From Aquisalimonas lutea (GTDB taxonomy: Bacteria > Pseudomonadota > Gammaproteobacteria > Nitrococcales > Aquisalimonadaceae), in assembly GCF_030409225.1 (NCBI RefSeq), contig NZ_JAUFPK010000004.1:250943-314942 (forward strand): a stretch of DNA of 64,000 nucleotides, given 5' to 3'. This document shows positions 57,009-64,000 of this stretch, piece after piece. The notes below the pieces were generated by a model. It saw only the letters and a list, made by a program, of their open reading frames with translations. It had not been told where the DNA came from and made no database searches. A program made the translations under genes and the position numbers. Positions within the stretch are counted from its first letter, which is position 1. The number at the start of each line of letters is the position of its first letter.

Positions 57009-58265
57009 TTACGACTCCGCCGACCGGACCTGTGTGTCGCCCGTGCCGTATCGGCGGGCGACATAGCGCTCGATGACGGCCTTGAAGTCCTCGCCGAGGT
57101 TCTCGCCCTTGAGGGTCACGGTCTTCTCGCCGTCCTCGTAGACGGGCGCCACCGGCCGCTCGCCGGTGCCCGGCAGGCTGATGCCGATGTTGGCGTGCTT
57201 GCTCTCGCCCGGACCGTTGACCACGCATCCCATCACCGCCAGCGTCATGTCTTCCACGCCGGGGTAGTGACGGCGCCACTCGGGCATGCGCTCGCGTACA
57301 TAGGCCTGGACGTCTCCGGCAAGCTCCTGGAAGAAGCTGCTGGTGGTGCGCCCGCACCCGGGGCAGGCGGCCACCAGGGGCGTGAACGAGCGCATGCCCA
57401 TGGTCTGGAGGAGCTCCTGGGCGACCTGGACCTCCTGCGTGCGCGCGCCGCCCGGCTCCGGAGTGAGCGAGATGCGGATGGTGTCGCCGATGCCCTGTTG
57501 CAGCAGCACCGCCAGGGCCGCGGACGAGGCCACGATGCCCTTCGAGCCCATGCCGGCCTCGGTCAGCCCCAGGTGCAGGGGGTAGTCGCAGCGGCGACTG
57601 AGCTCACCGTATACTTCGATAAGATCCTGCACGCCACTGAGCTTGCAGGAAATAATAATCCGGTCATGGCCCAGGCCCAGTGCCTCGGCCCGGCTCGCGC
57701 TGTCCAGGGCGGAGACGATCAGGGCCTCCTTCATGACATCGCGCGCGTCCCGCGGCTCGCTCAACGCCGCGTTCTCGTCCATCATCCGCGCCAGCAGATC
57801 CTGGTCGAGGCTGCCCCAGTTGACGCCGATGCGCACGGGCTTGTCGAACCGGCAGGCCGTCTCGATCATGCGGGCGAACTGCGTATCCCGCCGCGCGCCG
57901 CGGCCCACGTTGCCGGGGTTGATACGGTATTTCGCCAGGGCCTCGGCGCAGGCGGGGTACTGCTCCAGGAGCTTGTGGCCGTTGAAGTGGAAGTCACCCA
58001 CCAGCGGAACGTCCACGCCCATGGAAGCCAGGCGGTCGCGGATATAGGGTACGGTTGCGGCGGCTTCCTCGTTGTTCACGGGAATCCGCACGATCTCGGA
58101 ACCGGCGCGGGCGAGATCCGCCACCTGCACCGCGGTGGCCACCTCGTCGGCCGTATCCGTATTGGTCATGGACTGGACGATCACCGGCGCGTCGCCGCCG
58201 ACGGTGACATCGCCGACCGGGACGGGGACGGTCCGGTGGCGCGGGGCTTGCTGTTGTGCACGCAT
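57009..58265 (-). CDS. ispG: 4-hydroxy-3-methylbut-2-enyl-diphosphate synthase
   Basis: The [4Fe-4S] enzyme that reductively opens methylerythritol cyclodiphosphate in the isoprenoid pathway, acting after IspF. The 418-aa protein starts with a TIM-barrel domain ([41 protein letters not shown]). It ends in the cluster domain with CPGCGRTT and [11 protein letters not shown], which hold the three cysteine ligands and the glutamate. ATG 58265 gives the family start; the frame is open for 90 more codons upstream without likeness. In many Proteobacteria ispG follows rodZ; here it stands apart. Confidence 0.96.
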   Translation of the reverse strand: MRAQQQAPRHRTVPVPVGDVTVGGDAPVIVQSMTNTDTADEVATAVQVADLARAGSEIVRIPVNNEEAAATVPYIRDRLASMGVDVPLVGDFHFNGHKLLEQYPACAEALAKYRINPGNVGRGARRDTQFARMIETACRFDKPVRIGVNWGSLDQDLLARMMDENAALSEPRDARDVMKEALIVSALDSASRAEALGLGHDRIIISCKLSGVQDLIEVYGELSRRCDYPLHLGLTEAGMGSKGIVASSAALAVLLQQGIGDTIRISLTPEPGGARTQEVQVAQELLQTMGMRSFTPLVAACPGCGRTTSSFFQELAGDVQAYVRERMPEWRRHYPGVEDMTLAVMGCVVNGPGESKHANIGISLPGTGERPVAPVYEDGEKTVTLKGENLGEDFKAVIERYVARRYGTGDTQVRSAES

Positions 58266-58456
58266 GGGTCGCAAATGTCCTGCTGTGGGTGTCTCCGGTT
58301 CACGCACGGGCCGCCGGGCGTCCGCGGTCCCGACTGTGGTAGGGTGCCGCCTGCGGGAGACAGGGCATTCTGCCGCAGTGGCAGCGGTCGCGATCCCGCG
58401 ACCCGGAGCCGCACGGGCTGCAGGCGGCAATGATACAGCAGAAGGAGGGGTTTGCC

Positions 58457-58945
58457 ATGGACAGGACAATGACATGCACGCGCATCGCGCTGGCTGCGGT
58501 CGTCTTTGCCGCGCTTGCGACGGGCTGCGCGGCACCCGGCGGCGAGCCGGAGATGGAGCTGCTGGAGCTCAACCAGCAGGCCCTGGAAGCCCGCGAACGA
58601 GGCGATGACGCCGCGGCGCGGGCCGCCTATCGGCAGCTTCTGGATCGCGACCCCGAGCGCCCGCAGGCATGGTTCGAGCTCGGCAAGCTGGCGGCCGCCG
58701 CGGGCGACCTGCAGCAGGCGCGCGAGGCGTTCGCGCGGGCGCTGGAGTACGATCCGCAGTTCCACAAGGCCCGCTACAATCTCGGGCTCGTGCACATGCG
58801 ACTAGGCTCCGACCTGTTGCGCGAGGCGCGGGACAGCATGCCGGAGGACGCCTCGACCCGGACCACGGACGTCTACCTGAGCTGCCTGCTGGCCCGCACG
58901 GTGCGCCATCCGGAGCTGGAAATCCCGTGCCCGGAGCTTCCGTGA
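58457..58945 (+). CDS. TPR-repeat lipoprotein
   Basis: A 162-aa lipoprotein precursor. The lipobox LATGC places the lipid on C24; the mature part has two to three tetratricopeptide repeats (about 42-110, [39 protein letters not shown] and the next, seen as short helical pairs). It is reminiscent of PilF/PilW but lacks the full six-repeat array. An excellent ribosome site AGGAGGGG precedes ATG 58457. TGGTAGGGT at 58337-58345 may be an extended -10. Its function is unknown, probably in outer-membrane or pilus assembly by analogy. Confidence 0.82.
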   Translation: MDRTMTCTRIALAAVVFAALATGCAAPGGEPEMELLELNQQALEARERGDDAAARAAYRQLLDRDPERPQAWFELGKLAAAAGDLQQAREAFARALEYDPQFHKARYNLGLVHMRLGSDLLREARDSMPEDASTRTTDVYLSCLLARTVRHPELEIPCPELP

Positions 58946-58954
58946 GCGCACACT

Positions 58955-59587
58955 CTAGTCGGAGGCCGGTTGCAGGGTTGCGGCGGCGGCCTCCCCGGGG
59001 GCGAGCCCGCCGCGGATGAAGGCGACAGCCGCGTCCATGACGTCGTCCGGCGGCATGGTGCCCTCCCAGACGGGGTAGCGCAGGCCCAGGAACGAGGCCA
59101 TGCCCATGAGGGCCCAGGCCTGGCCGTACGCCGAGCCGGTACGGATCTGACCCTCCTTCTGCGCCTTCTCCAGGCGGACAGTGTAGACCCGCGCCATCTG
59201 CTCGTAGTACTCGCGATAGATGGACTCGTCGATGAACTGCGACTCCAGCACGACGCGATAGAGATTCTTGTCCTCCATGGCGAAGCGCAGGAACGCCTCC
59301 AGGCCCACGCGCTCGATCTCGACGCGGTCAGTGATGCCGTGCGTGGCCCGGGTCAGGGTGTGGCGGAGCTTGCGGTTCATGAAGCGCACCAGCTCCCGGA
59401 GGATCTCCTCCTTGGATTCGTAGTAGATGTAGAACGTCCCCTGGGCAACGCCGGCCCGCCGCGTGATGCTGCTGACCGAGGCGGTGTGGAACCCTTTCTC
59501 CCCGAACTCGAATTCCGCGGCAGCGAGAAGCTTCTGGCGGGTCTGTTCGCCCCGGGCGGTAACGGGTTTGCGTGATGTCCTTGCCAC
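58955..59587 (-). CDS. TetR-family transcriptional regulator
   Basis: A 210-aa repressor-type protein. The N-terminal helix-turn-helix (about 10-58) contains RQKLLAAAEFEFGEKGFHTASVSSITRRAGVAQGTFYIYY, seen here in order as helix 1, helix 2 and the recognition helix. The C-terminal ligand/dimer domain is of a common type. GTG 59587 follows AGCAGGGGA and gives a normal length; an ATG at 59641 would add 18 residues but lacks a ribosome site. TGAC-N6-GTCA at 59641-59654, just upstream, is a possible operator. The ligand is unknown. Divergent from mazG. Confidence 0.9.
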   Translation of the reverse strand: MARTSRKPVTARGEQTRQKLLAAAEFEFGEKGFHTASVSSITRRAGVAQGTFYIYYESKEEILRELVRFMNRKLRHTLTRATHGITDRVEIERVGLEAFLRFAMEDKNLYRVVLESQFIDESIYREYYEQMARVYTVRLEKAQKEGQIRTGSAYGQAWALMGMASFLGLRYPVWEGTMPPDDVMDAAVAFIRGGLAPGEAAAATLQPASD

Positions 59588-59703
59588 TGGGTCGTCCCCT
59601 GCTGTGAATCGTGCGTCAAAGGGTAAAGAGGTGTGATACATGACTCAATGGTCAGATGCACGCCGTGCATGGTGACGAGCGGCTGCGGCCGTCGCCTGTG
59701 GTA

Positions 59704-59733
59704 GGGTACGGCGGTATCATCGCCGCCGTACCC
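59704..59733 (+). promoter_or_regulatory. Hairpin adjoining the mazG ribosome site
   Basis: An 11-bp perfect stem GGGTACGGCGG (59704-59714) and CCGCCGTACCC (59723-59733) with an 8-base loop. It ends one base before the Shine-Dalgarno GAGGAGG (59734-59740). In mRNA it could stack against or hinder the ribosome site. TGGTAGGGT (59699-59707), a possible extended -10, overlaps its 5' arm. Confidence 0.45.
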
Positions 59734-59746
59734 GAGGAGGCCGCCC

Positions 59747-60544
59747 TTGAATGCGATGCAGGACCTGCTGACCCTCATGGCGACGCTGCGTGATCCGGAG
59801 CGCGGCTGCCCGTGGGATCTGCGCCAGGATTTCGCCTCCATCGCCCCGTATACGGTGGAGGAGGCCTATGAGGTGGCGGACGCCATCCAGCGGGAGAGCG
59901 CGGAGGACCTCCGCGATGAGCTCGGCGATCTCCTGTTCCAGGTGGTCTTCCATGCGCAGATGGCGCGGGAGGCGGGCTGGTTCGACTTTGACGACGTCGC
60001 CCGCACGATCCACGACAAGATGGTGCGCCGCCATCCCCACGTGTTCTCGGACGCGGGCGAGCGCACCCACGGTCCGGCCGCCTGGGAGGCGATCAAGGCG
60101 GAAGAGCGCCGGGCGCGACAGGATGGACAGGCGGATGCCGACCGGTCCGTGCTCGCCGGCGTGTCGGTAACCCTGCCGGGGCTGACCCGGGCGACGAAGC
60201 TCACCCGCCGGGCGGCGCGGCTCGGCTTCGACTGGCCGGCGGCGGACGGGGTGCTCGCCAAGATCCGCGAAGAGCTGGCGGAGCTGGAGGAGGCCCGGGC
60301 GACCGGCGGCGAGCGGGAGCAGGAGGAAGAGTACGGTGACCTGCTGTTCGCCTGCGCCAACCTGGGCCGCCACCTGGGCCTGGATCCGGAACGCGCGTTA
60401 CGCACCGCCAACAGAAAGTTCGAGGCGCGCTTCCGGTCCATGGAGAACGAGCTGGCCGCGCAGGGCGTCGATCTCCACGATGCCGACATGACTGTGCTGG
60501 AGGCGGCGTGGGGCCGCGCCAAGCGCAGAAACAAGGAGGAATGA
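59747..60544 (+). CDS. mazG: Nucleoside triphosphate pyrophosphohydrolase MazG
   Basis: MazG hydrolyses (d)NTPs, and in E. coli it lowers ppGpp, limiting MazEF toxicity. The 265-aa protein has two MazG domains: the first with LRDPERGCPWDLRQDF, EEAYEVADAI and ELGDLLFQVVFHAQMA, the second with KIREELAELEEA and EEYGDLLFACANLGRHLG (E-E-x-x-D metal sites). The TTG start at 59747 is spaced six bases from GAGGAGG and reproduces the family beginning M-N-x-x-x-x-LL; the first in-frame ATG (59756) is too far away. A TTG start and 5' hairpin suggest low or controlled translation. Confidence 0.95.
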   Translation: MNAMQDLLTLMATLRDPERGCPWDLRQDFASIAPYTVEEAYEVADAIQRESAEDLRDELGDLLFQVVFHAQMAREAGWFDFDDVARTIHDKMVRRHPHVFSDAGERTHGPAAWEAIKAEERRARQDGQADADRSVLAGVSVTLPGLTRATKLTRRAARLGFDWPAADGVLAKIREELAELEEARATGGEREQEEEYGDLLFACANLGRHLGLDPERALRTANRKFEARFRSMENELAAQGVDLHDADMTVLEAAWGRAKRRNKEE

Positions 60545-60551
60545 CCGAGCC

Positions 60552-61097
60552 ATGAGCCCGATACGCTCCCTGACCGCCGTGCTGATCCTCCTCGCTGTCG
60601 CGCTGCCGCCGGAGGCGGCCGCGGCGCAGACGGGCACCTGGTATGTCGCCCCGGGGGCGCGCGTGGTCAAGCTCGAAGGCTGGCAGGAAGGCTACGGCCG
60701 CTCCTTGACCGTGGGCTGGAAGCTGCCGTATCGCCACGATGACCGGCCGAGGTCGTCCGTCGCCCTGGAGGCGGAACTCGCGGATACCACCAATGCACTC
60801 GCGCGCCGTCGCGACGGCGCGCGGCAGCGGGCGGACATGCGGCACGCCGGCGGCTATCTGGCGCTGAACACCTACGTGAGCGACCGGGTCTTCCACCACG
60901 TGCGCTTCGGCGCCGTGCTGCGGGAGCAGCGCGGGCCGGGCGGCGACGACGTCAGCGGTCGCCTGGTGTTCGGCCTCGGGCTCGGTGCCCGGGTGACCGA
61001 GCGCCTGGAAGTCCTCGCCCGGGCCCAGACCCAGTTCTGGGACTTCCCCGAAGATCTCCTGCACGAGGGCACGGCCAGTCTCCGCTGGCACTTCTGA
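60552..61097 (+). CDS. Probable outer-membrane beta-barrel protein
   Basis: A 181-aa exported protein. Signal peptide (LTAVLILLAVALPPEAAAA) is followed by alternating amphipathic strands such as TWYVAPGARVVKL, GGYLALNTYVSDRVFHHVRFGAVL, RLVFGLGLGARV and RLEVLARAQTQFW, ending SLRWHF. A C-terminal phenylalanine is the usual BamA recognition residue. About eight strands fit an OmpA/OmpW-like small barrel. I do not recognise a named family. It begins seven bases after mazG and is probably co-transcribed. Confidence 0.78.
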   Translation: MSPIRSLTAVLILLAVALPPEAAAAQTGTWYVAPGARVVKLEGWQEGYGRSLTVGWKLPYRHDDRPRSSVALEAELADTTNALARRRDGARQRADMRHAGGYLALNTYVSDRVFHHVRFGAVLREQRGPGGDDVSGRLVFGLGLGARVTERLEVLARAQTQFWDFPEDLLHEGTASLRWHF

Positions 61098-61129
61098 GGC
61101 GGATCCGCAAAGCGCTCCGCGAGCCGCTG

Positions 61130-61861
61130 CTACTCGCCCGCAGGCGCGGCACGGATCAGCAGCCCCATCTCCGGGTGATCCAGGTAGTGCAGCTCGCCGC
61201 TGCGCATGCGCCGCTCCTGCCGCATGACCGGTACCGGCTGGACGCCGCCCAGCGAGGCCTCGCGGGCGCCCTGGTCCCCGGAGGCCGAATCACCTTCGGG
61301 GTCCAGCCAGCGCAGATCCGTTTCCACGTGCAGGTAGCGCCCGCGCCAGACCCGCAGCCAGCCGGACAGGCCTTCGGGAGGGCGCGGCGTGAGCGTCAGG
61401 CGGTCGGGCAGGGCGCCGGCGTCGCCGTTGTCGTCGCCGGCGGCGGTGTCACGTTCCGGTGGCTCGCTCCCCGGAGGCATGGGAACGGCGGCGGCTTCGC
61501 CGCGGTCGTTGGCGGGCTGGACCCAGCCGACGTGTTCCAGGACCCGGTAGCCGGCGGCATTGTCCAGCCGCCGCGCAATCCCCCCGAGGACGAGCTCCTC
61601 GCCGCGCAGGAGCCGGAAGTGCTCGCTGTCCGGTTCCTCGACGGCGCCGTCGAGCACGGCATAGCGCTCGAACACGGCGGGATCCGGATAGCGCGGCCAC
61701 TGCTCCGGCGTATTGTCCGTGGCGATGCCGGACTGGGTGAATATGACCACCTCCACCCGGTAGAGCTCCTGCTGGGCCTGGGCGGGCGCCGGCAGCAGGC
61801 TCCCCAGCAGGAGCGTGGCCAGGCCCAGTCCGGCGAGCCGGGGTGTGCGCTGGTTGTTCAT
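61130..61861 (-). CDS. csiV: CsiV-family exported protein
   Basis: A 243-aa exported protein with a signal peptide (LATLLLGSLLPAPAQA) and the CsiV-family opening LYRVEVVIFTQ, then YRVLEHVGWVQP, GWLRVWRGRYLHVETDLRW and the RMRSGELHYLDHPEMGLLI end. In Vibrio cholerae CsiV regulates the lytic activity of ShyA-type endopeptidases. A Ser/Pro/Asp linker fills about 125-150. It lies 62 bases after mfd on the same strand; mfd-csiV linkage is common in Gammaproteobacteria. Confidence 0.85.
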   Translation of the reverse strand: MNNQRTPRLAGLGLATLLLGSLLPAPAQAQQELYRVEVVIFTQSGIATDNTPEQWPRYPDPAVFERYAVLDGAVEEPDSEHFRLLRGEELVLGGIARRLDNAAGYRVLEHVGWVQPANDRGEAAAVPMPPGSEPPERDTAAGDDNGDAGALPDRLTLTPRPPEGLSGWLRVWRGRYLHVETDLRWLDPEGDSASGDQGAREASLGGVQPVPVMRQERRMRSGELHYLDHPEMGLLIRAAPAGE

Positions 61862-61923
61862 GGGCAGGTCTCCAGAAGATTTGCCGCAGTGTGCCCCGGA
61901 CGCGGCCTGCTTGCCAGCTGTCT

Positions 61924-64000
61924 TCAGGCGGCGTCACGAACCCGCAAGCGGTCGAGGAGGTCCTCCATGACCGTGAACCGGTCCTCGTGCTCCGGCATCT
62001 CGCGGTGGACGCGCAGCCGGTGCTGCCCCTCCAGGCGGTAGTGCTGCGGGTTGCTCTGAATCAGCTCGACCAGCGTGGCCGGATCCACCAGGGCCTCGTC
62101 GCCGAAGACAAGCGTGCCGCCGTCCGCCCCCGCTTCCACCCGGACGATGCCGAAGGCCTCGGCCCGGAGCTTCAGCGCCGTCACCCGGAAGAGATTCCGG
62201 GTCGGCTCCGGCAGCAGCCCGAAGCGGTCGATCATCTCCACCTGCAGATCCTTCAGCTCGTCCTCGGACCGGGCGCTGGCAATCCGTTTGTAGAGCACCA
62301 GGCGCGTATGGACATCCGGCAGGTAGTCCTCGGGGATGATGGCCGGCAGGCGCAGGTCCACTTCCGCGCCGTGGTGCATGGGCTGCTCCAGGGCCGGCTC
62401 GCGCCCGCTCTTGAGCGCGTTCACGGCGCGCTCCAGCAGCTCGTTGTACATGCTGAAGCCGACTTCCGCCATCTGGCCGCTCTGGCCGCTGCCGAGCAGC
62501 TCGCCGGCGCCGCGGATCTCCAGGTCGTGGCTGGCCAGGGTGAAGCCGACGCCGAGATCCTCGTGGGCGGCGATGGCGTCGAGCCGCTTGACCGCGTCGG
62601 CGGTCATGGCCTTCTGCGGCGGCGCGATCAGGTACGCGTAGGCGCGGTGGTGCGACCGGCCCACACGCCCCCGCAGCTGGTGCAGCTGGGCCAGCCCGAA
62701 GCGGTCCGCGCGGTTCATGATGATGGTGTTGGCGTTGGGAATGTCGATGCCGGACTCGATGATGGTCGTGCACACGAGCACATTGTAGCGCTGATGGTAG
62801 AAATCCAGCATGACGTGCTCGAGCTCGCGCTCGGGCATCTGGCCGTGGGCGACCCCGACGCGCGCCTGCGGCACCAGGTCCTCCAGGTACTCGGCGGTGC
62901 GCGCAATGGTGTCGACGTCGTTGTGCAGGAAATAGACCTGCCCGCCGCGCTTGATCTCGCGCAGGCAGGCCTCCTGGATGAGCGTGTCGTTCCACTCGTT
63001 GACGAAGGTCTTCACGGCGAGCCGCCGTGCCGGCGGCGTGGCGATGATGGACAGGTCCCGCAGCCCGGCCAGGGACATGTTCAGGGTCCGCGGGATGGGC
63101 GTGGCCGTCAGGGTGAGCAGATCCACCTCGGCGCGCAGCTGCTTGAGCTTTTCCTTCTGCTGCACGCCGAAGCGGTGCTCCTCGTCGACGATCACCAGGC
63201 CGAGCTGCTTGGCATCCATCTTGCCCTGCAGCATGCGGTGCGTGCCGATGATGATATCCAGCGTGCCGTCCGCTAGCGCCGCCTGGGTCTCCCGGGTCTC
63301 GCGGGCGCTGTTGAACCGCGACAGCACGCCGATGCGCACGGGCCAGTCGGCGAAGCGGTCGCGGAAGGTCTGGTAGTGCTGCTGGGCCAGCAGGGTGGTG
63401 GGCACCAGCATCGCCACCTGCTGGCCGCTCTGCACGGCGACGAAGGCGGCCCGCATGGCCACCTCGGTCTTGCCGAAGCCGACGTCGCCGCAGACGACGC
63501 GGTCCATGGGCTGATCGGAGGCGAGGTCGGCGAGGACGGCGTCGATGGCATCCTGCTGGTCGGGCGTCTCCTCGAAGGGGAACGCCTCCGCGAAGCGCTC
63601 GTACTCGTCCGCGTCGCACTGCAGGGCCTGCCCCGTGCGGGATGCCCGGCGGGCATAGACATCCAGGAGCTCCGCGGCCACGTCCCGCGCCTTCTCGGCG
63701 GCCTTGCGCCGCGCCTTCTCCCACTGGTCGCTGCCCAGGCGGTGGAGCGGTGCCTGGCCTTCCTCGGCGCCGGTGTAACGGCTGATCAGGTGCAGCGATG
63801 ACACCGGTACGTAGAGCTTGTCGCCGCCGGCGTACTCCAGGGTCAGGAACTCGGTGGGATACTCGCCCACGGCGAGGCGCTGCAGGCCCTGGTAGCGGCC
63901 CACGCCGTGGTCCTCGTGGACCACGGGGGCGCCGATGTGGAGGTCGTTGAGATCCTTGATGATCAACGCCGGGTCGCGGTCCTGCTGACGCCGACGGCGG
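61924..64000 (-). CDS. mfd: Transcription-repair coupling factor Mfd, C-terminal part
   Basis: Mfd removes stalled RNA polymerase and recruits UvrA to transcribed-strand lesions. About 690 residues are present; the frame runs off the right edge, so the UvrB-like N-terminal third is missing. Visible are the RNA-polymerase-interaction (CarD-like) domain (GAPVVHEDHGVGRYQGLQ...LYVPVSSLHLI). Next is the RecG-like translocase with DVGFGKTEVAMRAAF (Walker A), IVDEEHRFGV (DEEH box), TATPIPRTLNM, and QLRGRVGRSHHRAYAYL (motif VI). The C-terminal TRCF domain closes the protein. Stop at 61924. Confidence 0.97.
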   Translation of the reverse strand, partial: RRRRQQDRDPALIIKDLNDLHIGAPVVHEDHGVGRYQGLQRLAVGEYPTEFLTLEYAGGDKLYVPVSSLHLISRYTGAEEGQAPLHRLGSDQWEKARRKAAEKARDVAAELLDVYARRASRTGQALQCDADEYERFAEAFPFEETPDQQDAIDAVLADLASDQPMDRVVCGDVGFGKTEVAMRAAFVAVQSGQQVAMLVPTTLLAQQHYQTFRDRFADWPVRIGVLSRFNSARETRETQAALADGTLDIIIGTHRMLQGKMDAKQLGLVIVDEEHRFGVQQKEKLKQLRAEVDLLTLTATPIPRTLNMSLAGLRDLSIIATPPARRLAVKTFVNEWNDTLIQEACLREIKRGGQVYFLHNDVDTIARTAEYLEDLVPQARVGVAHGQMPERELEHVMLDFYHQRYNVLVCTTIIESGIDIPNANTIIMNRADRFGLAQLHQLRGRVGRSHHRAYAYLIAPPQKAMTADAVKRLDAIAAHEDLGVGFTLASHDLEIRGAGELLGSGQSGQMAEVGFSMYNELLERAVNALKSGREPALEQPMHHGAEVDLRLPAIIPEDYLPDVHTRLVLYKRIASARSEDELKDLQVEMIDRFGLLPEPTRNLFRVTALKLRAEAFGIVRVEAGADGGTLVFGDEALVDPATLVELIQSNPQHYRLEGQHRLRVHREMPEHEDRFTVMEDLLDRLRVRDAA

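Overview
The window is about two-thirds or more G+C, densely coded on both strands, and reads as the chromosome of a gammaproteobacterium. The run rnhB, dnaE, accA, tilS, pyrG, kdsA, eno, ftsB, ispD, ispF, truD, then surE, pcm, nlpD, rpoS is the classical gammaproteobacterial order. The G+C level, the lpxA-gnnA-gnnB trio and the Lpp-type lipoprotein would fit a halophilic or alkaliphilic member of the Chromatiales (Ectothiorhodospiraceae-like). That placement is inference; no rRNA or other decisive marker is present. I see no prophage, insertion sequence with a transposase, or CRISPR array. Two non-coding inverted-repeat elements and one solitary repeat end are present.

Layout. 1-467: 3' end of rnhB. 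468-785: a hairpin-rich cassette bounded by perfect 34-bp inverted repeats. 786-3646 (minus): lpxA-gnnA-gnnB, predicted to make and acylate the diamino sugar nucleotide for an all-amide lipid A. 3833-16457 (plus): housekeeping block dnaE to truD (replication, fatty acid synthesis, tRNA modification, CTP, KDO, glycolysis, division, isoprenoids). 16433-16969 (minus): an Smr-domain nuclease. 17101-21176 (plus): surE-pcm-yqaA-like-nlpD-rpoS, with an AT-rich patch and a palindrome at the likely rpoS promoter. 21722-28210 (plus): an alaC-like transaminase, hom and thrC (threonine branch), an RpfE-type protein and recJ. 28339-31545: a large GAF/PAS/GGDEF/EAL protein. 31607-33700 (minus): the periplasmic protease prc. 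34246-37316: an alpha/beta hydrolase, then sulfite reductase with its small partner. 37616-41430 (minus): ParA-like ATPase, VWA protein, membrane-coil protein and a small orphan, probably one transcription unit. 41532-45042: pyrD, tRNA-Ser(UGA), a second membrane-coil protein, upp. 45166-48234: a divergent locus with an ECF sigma factor, a zinc-type anti-sigma factor, a methyltransferase fused to a membrane domain, and an opposing membrane protein. 48317-52517: Nudix hydrolase, FAH-family hydrolase, and two L,D-transpeptidases flanking a Braun-type lipoprotein. 52580-64000: dusA, tatD, an acyl-CoA ligase with thiD, ispG, a TPR lipoprotein, a TetR regulator, mazG, an outer-membrane barrel, csiV and the 3' two-thirds of mfd.

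Most noteworthy. The ECF locus carries two divergent copies of the same promoter pattern (GGGAAC-N17-CGTC), one in front of the sigma gene and one in front of the opposing membrane gene. Its 78-residue anti-sigma factor has the Cys/His/Cys/Cys spacing of the redox sensor RsrA. This makes a self-contained, probably thiol- or metal-responsive regulon whose effectors are an ArsM-like methyltransferase fused to four membrane spans and an unknown polytopic membrane protein. Also notable are the gnnAB-lpxA island, the lipoprotein/L,D-transpeptidase cluster, a Cys-rich insertion in threonine synthase, and two apparently related membrane-anchored coil proteins.
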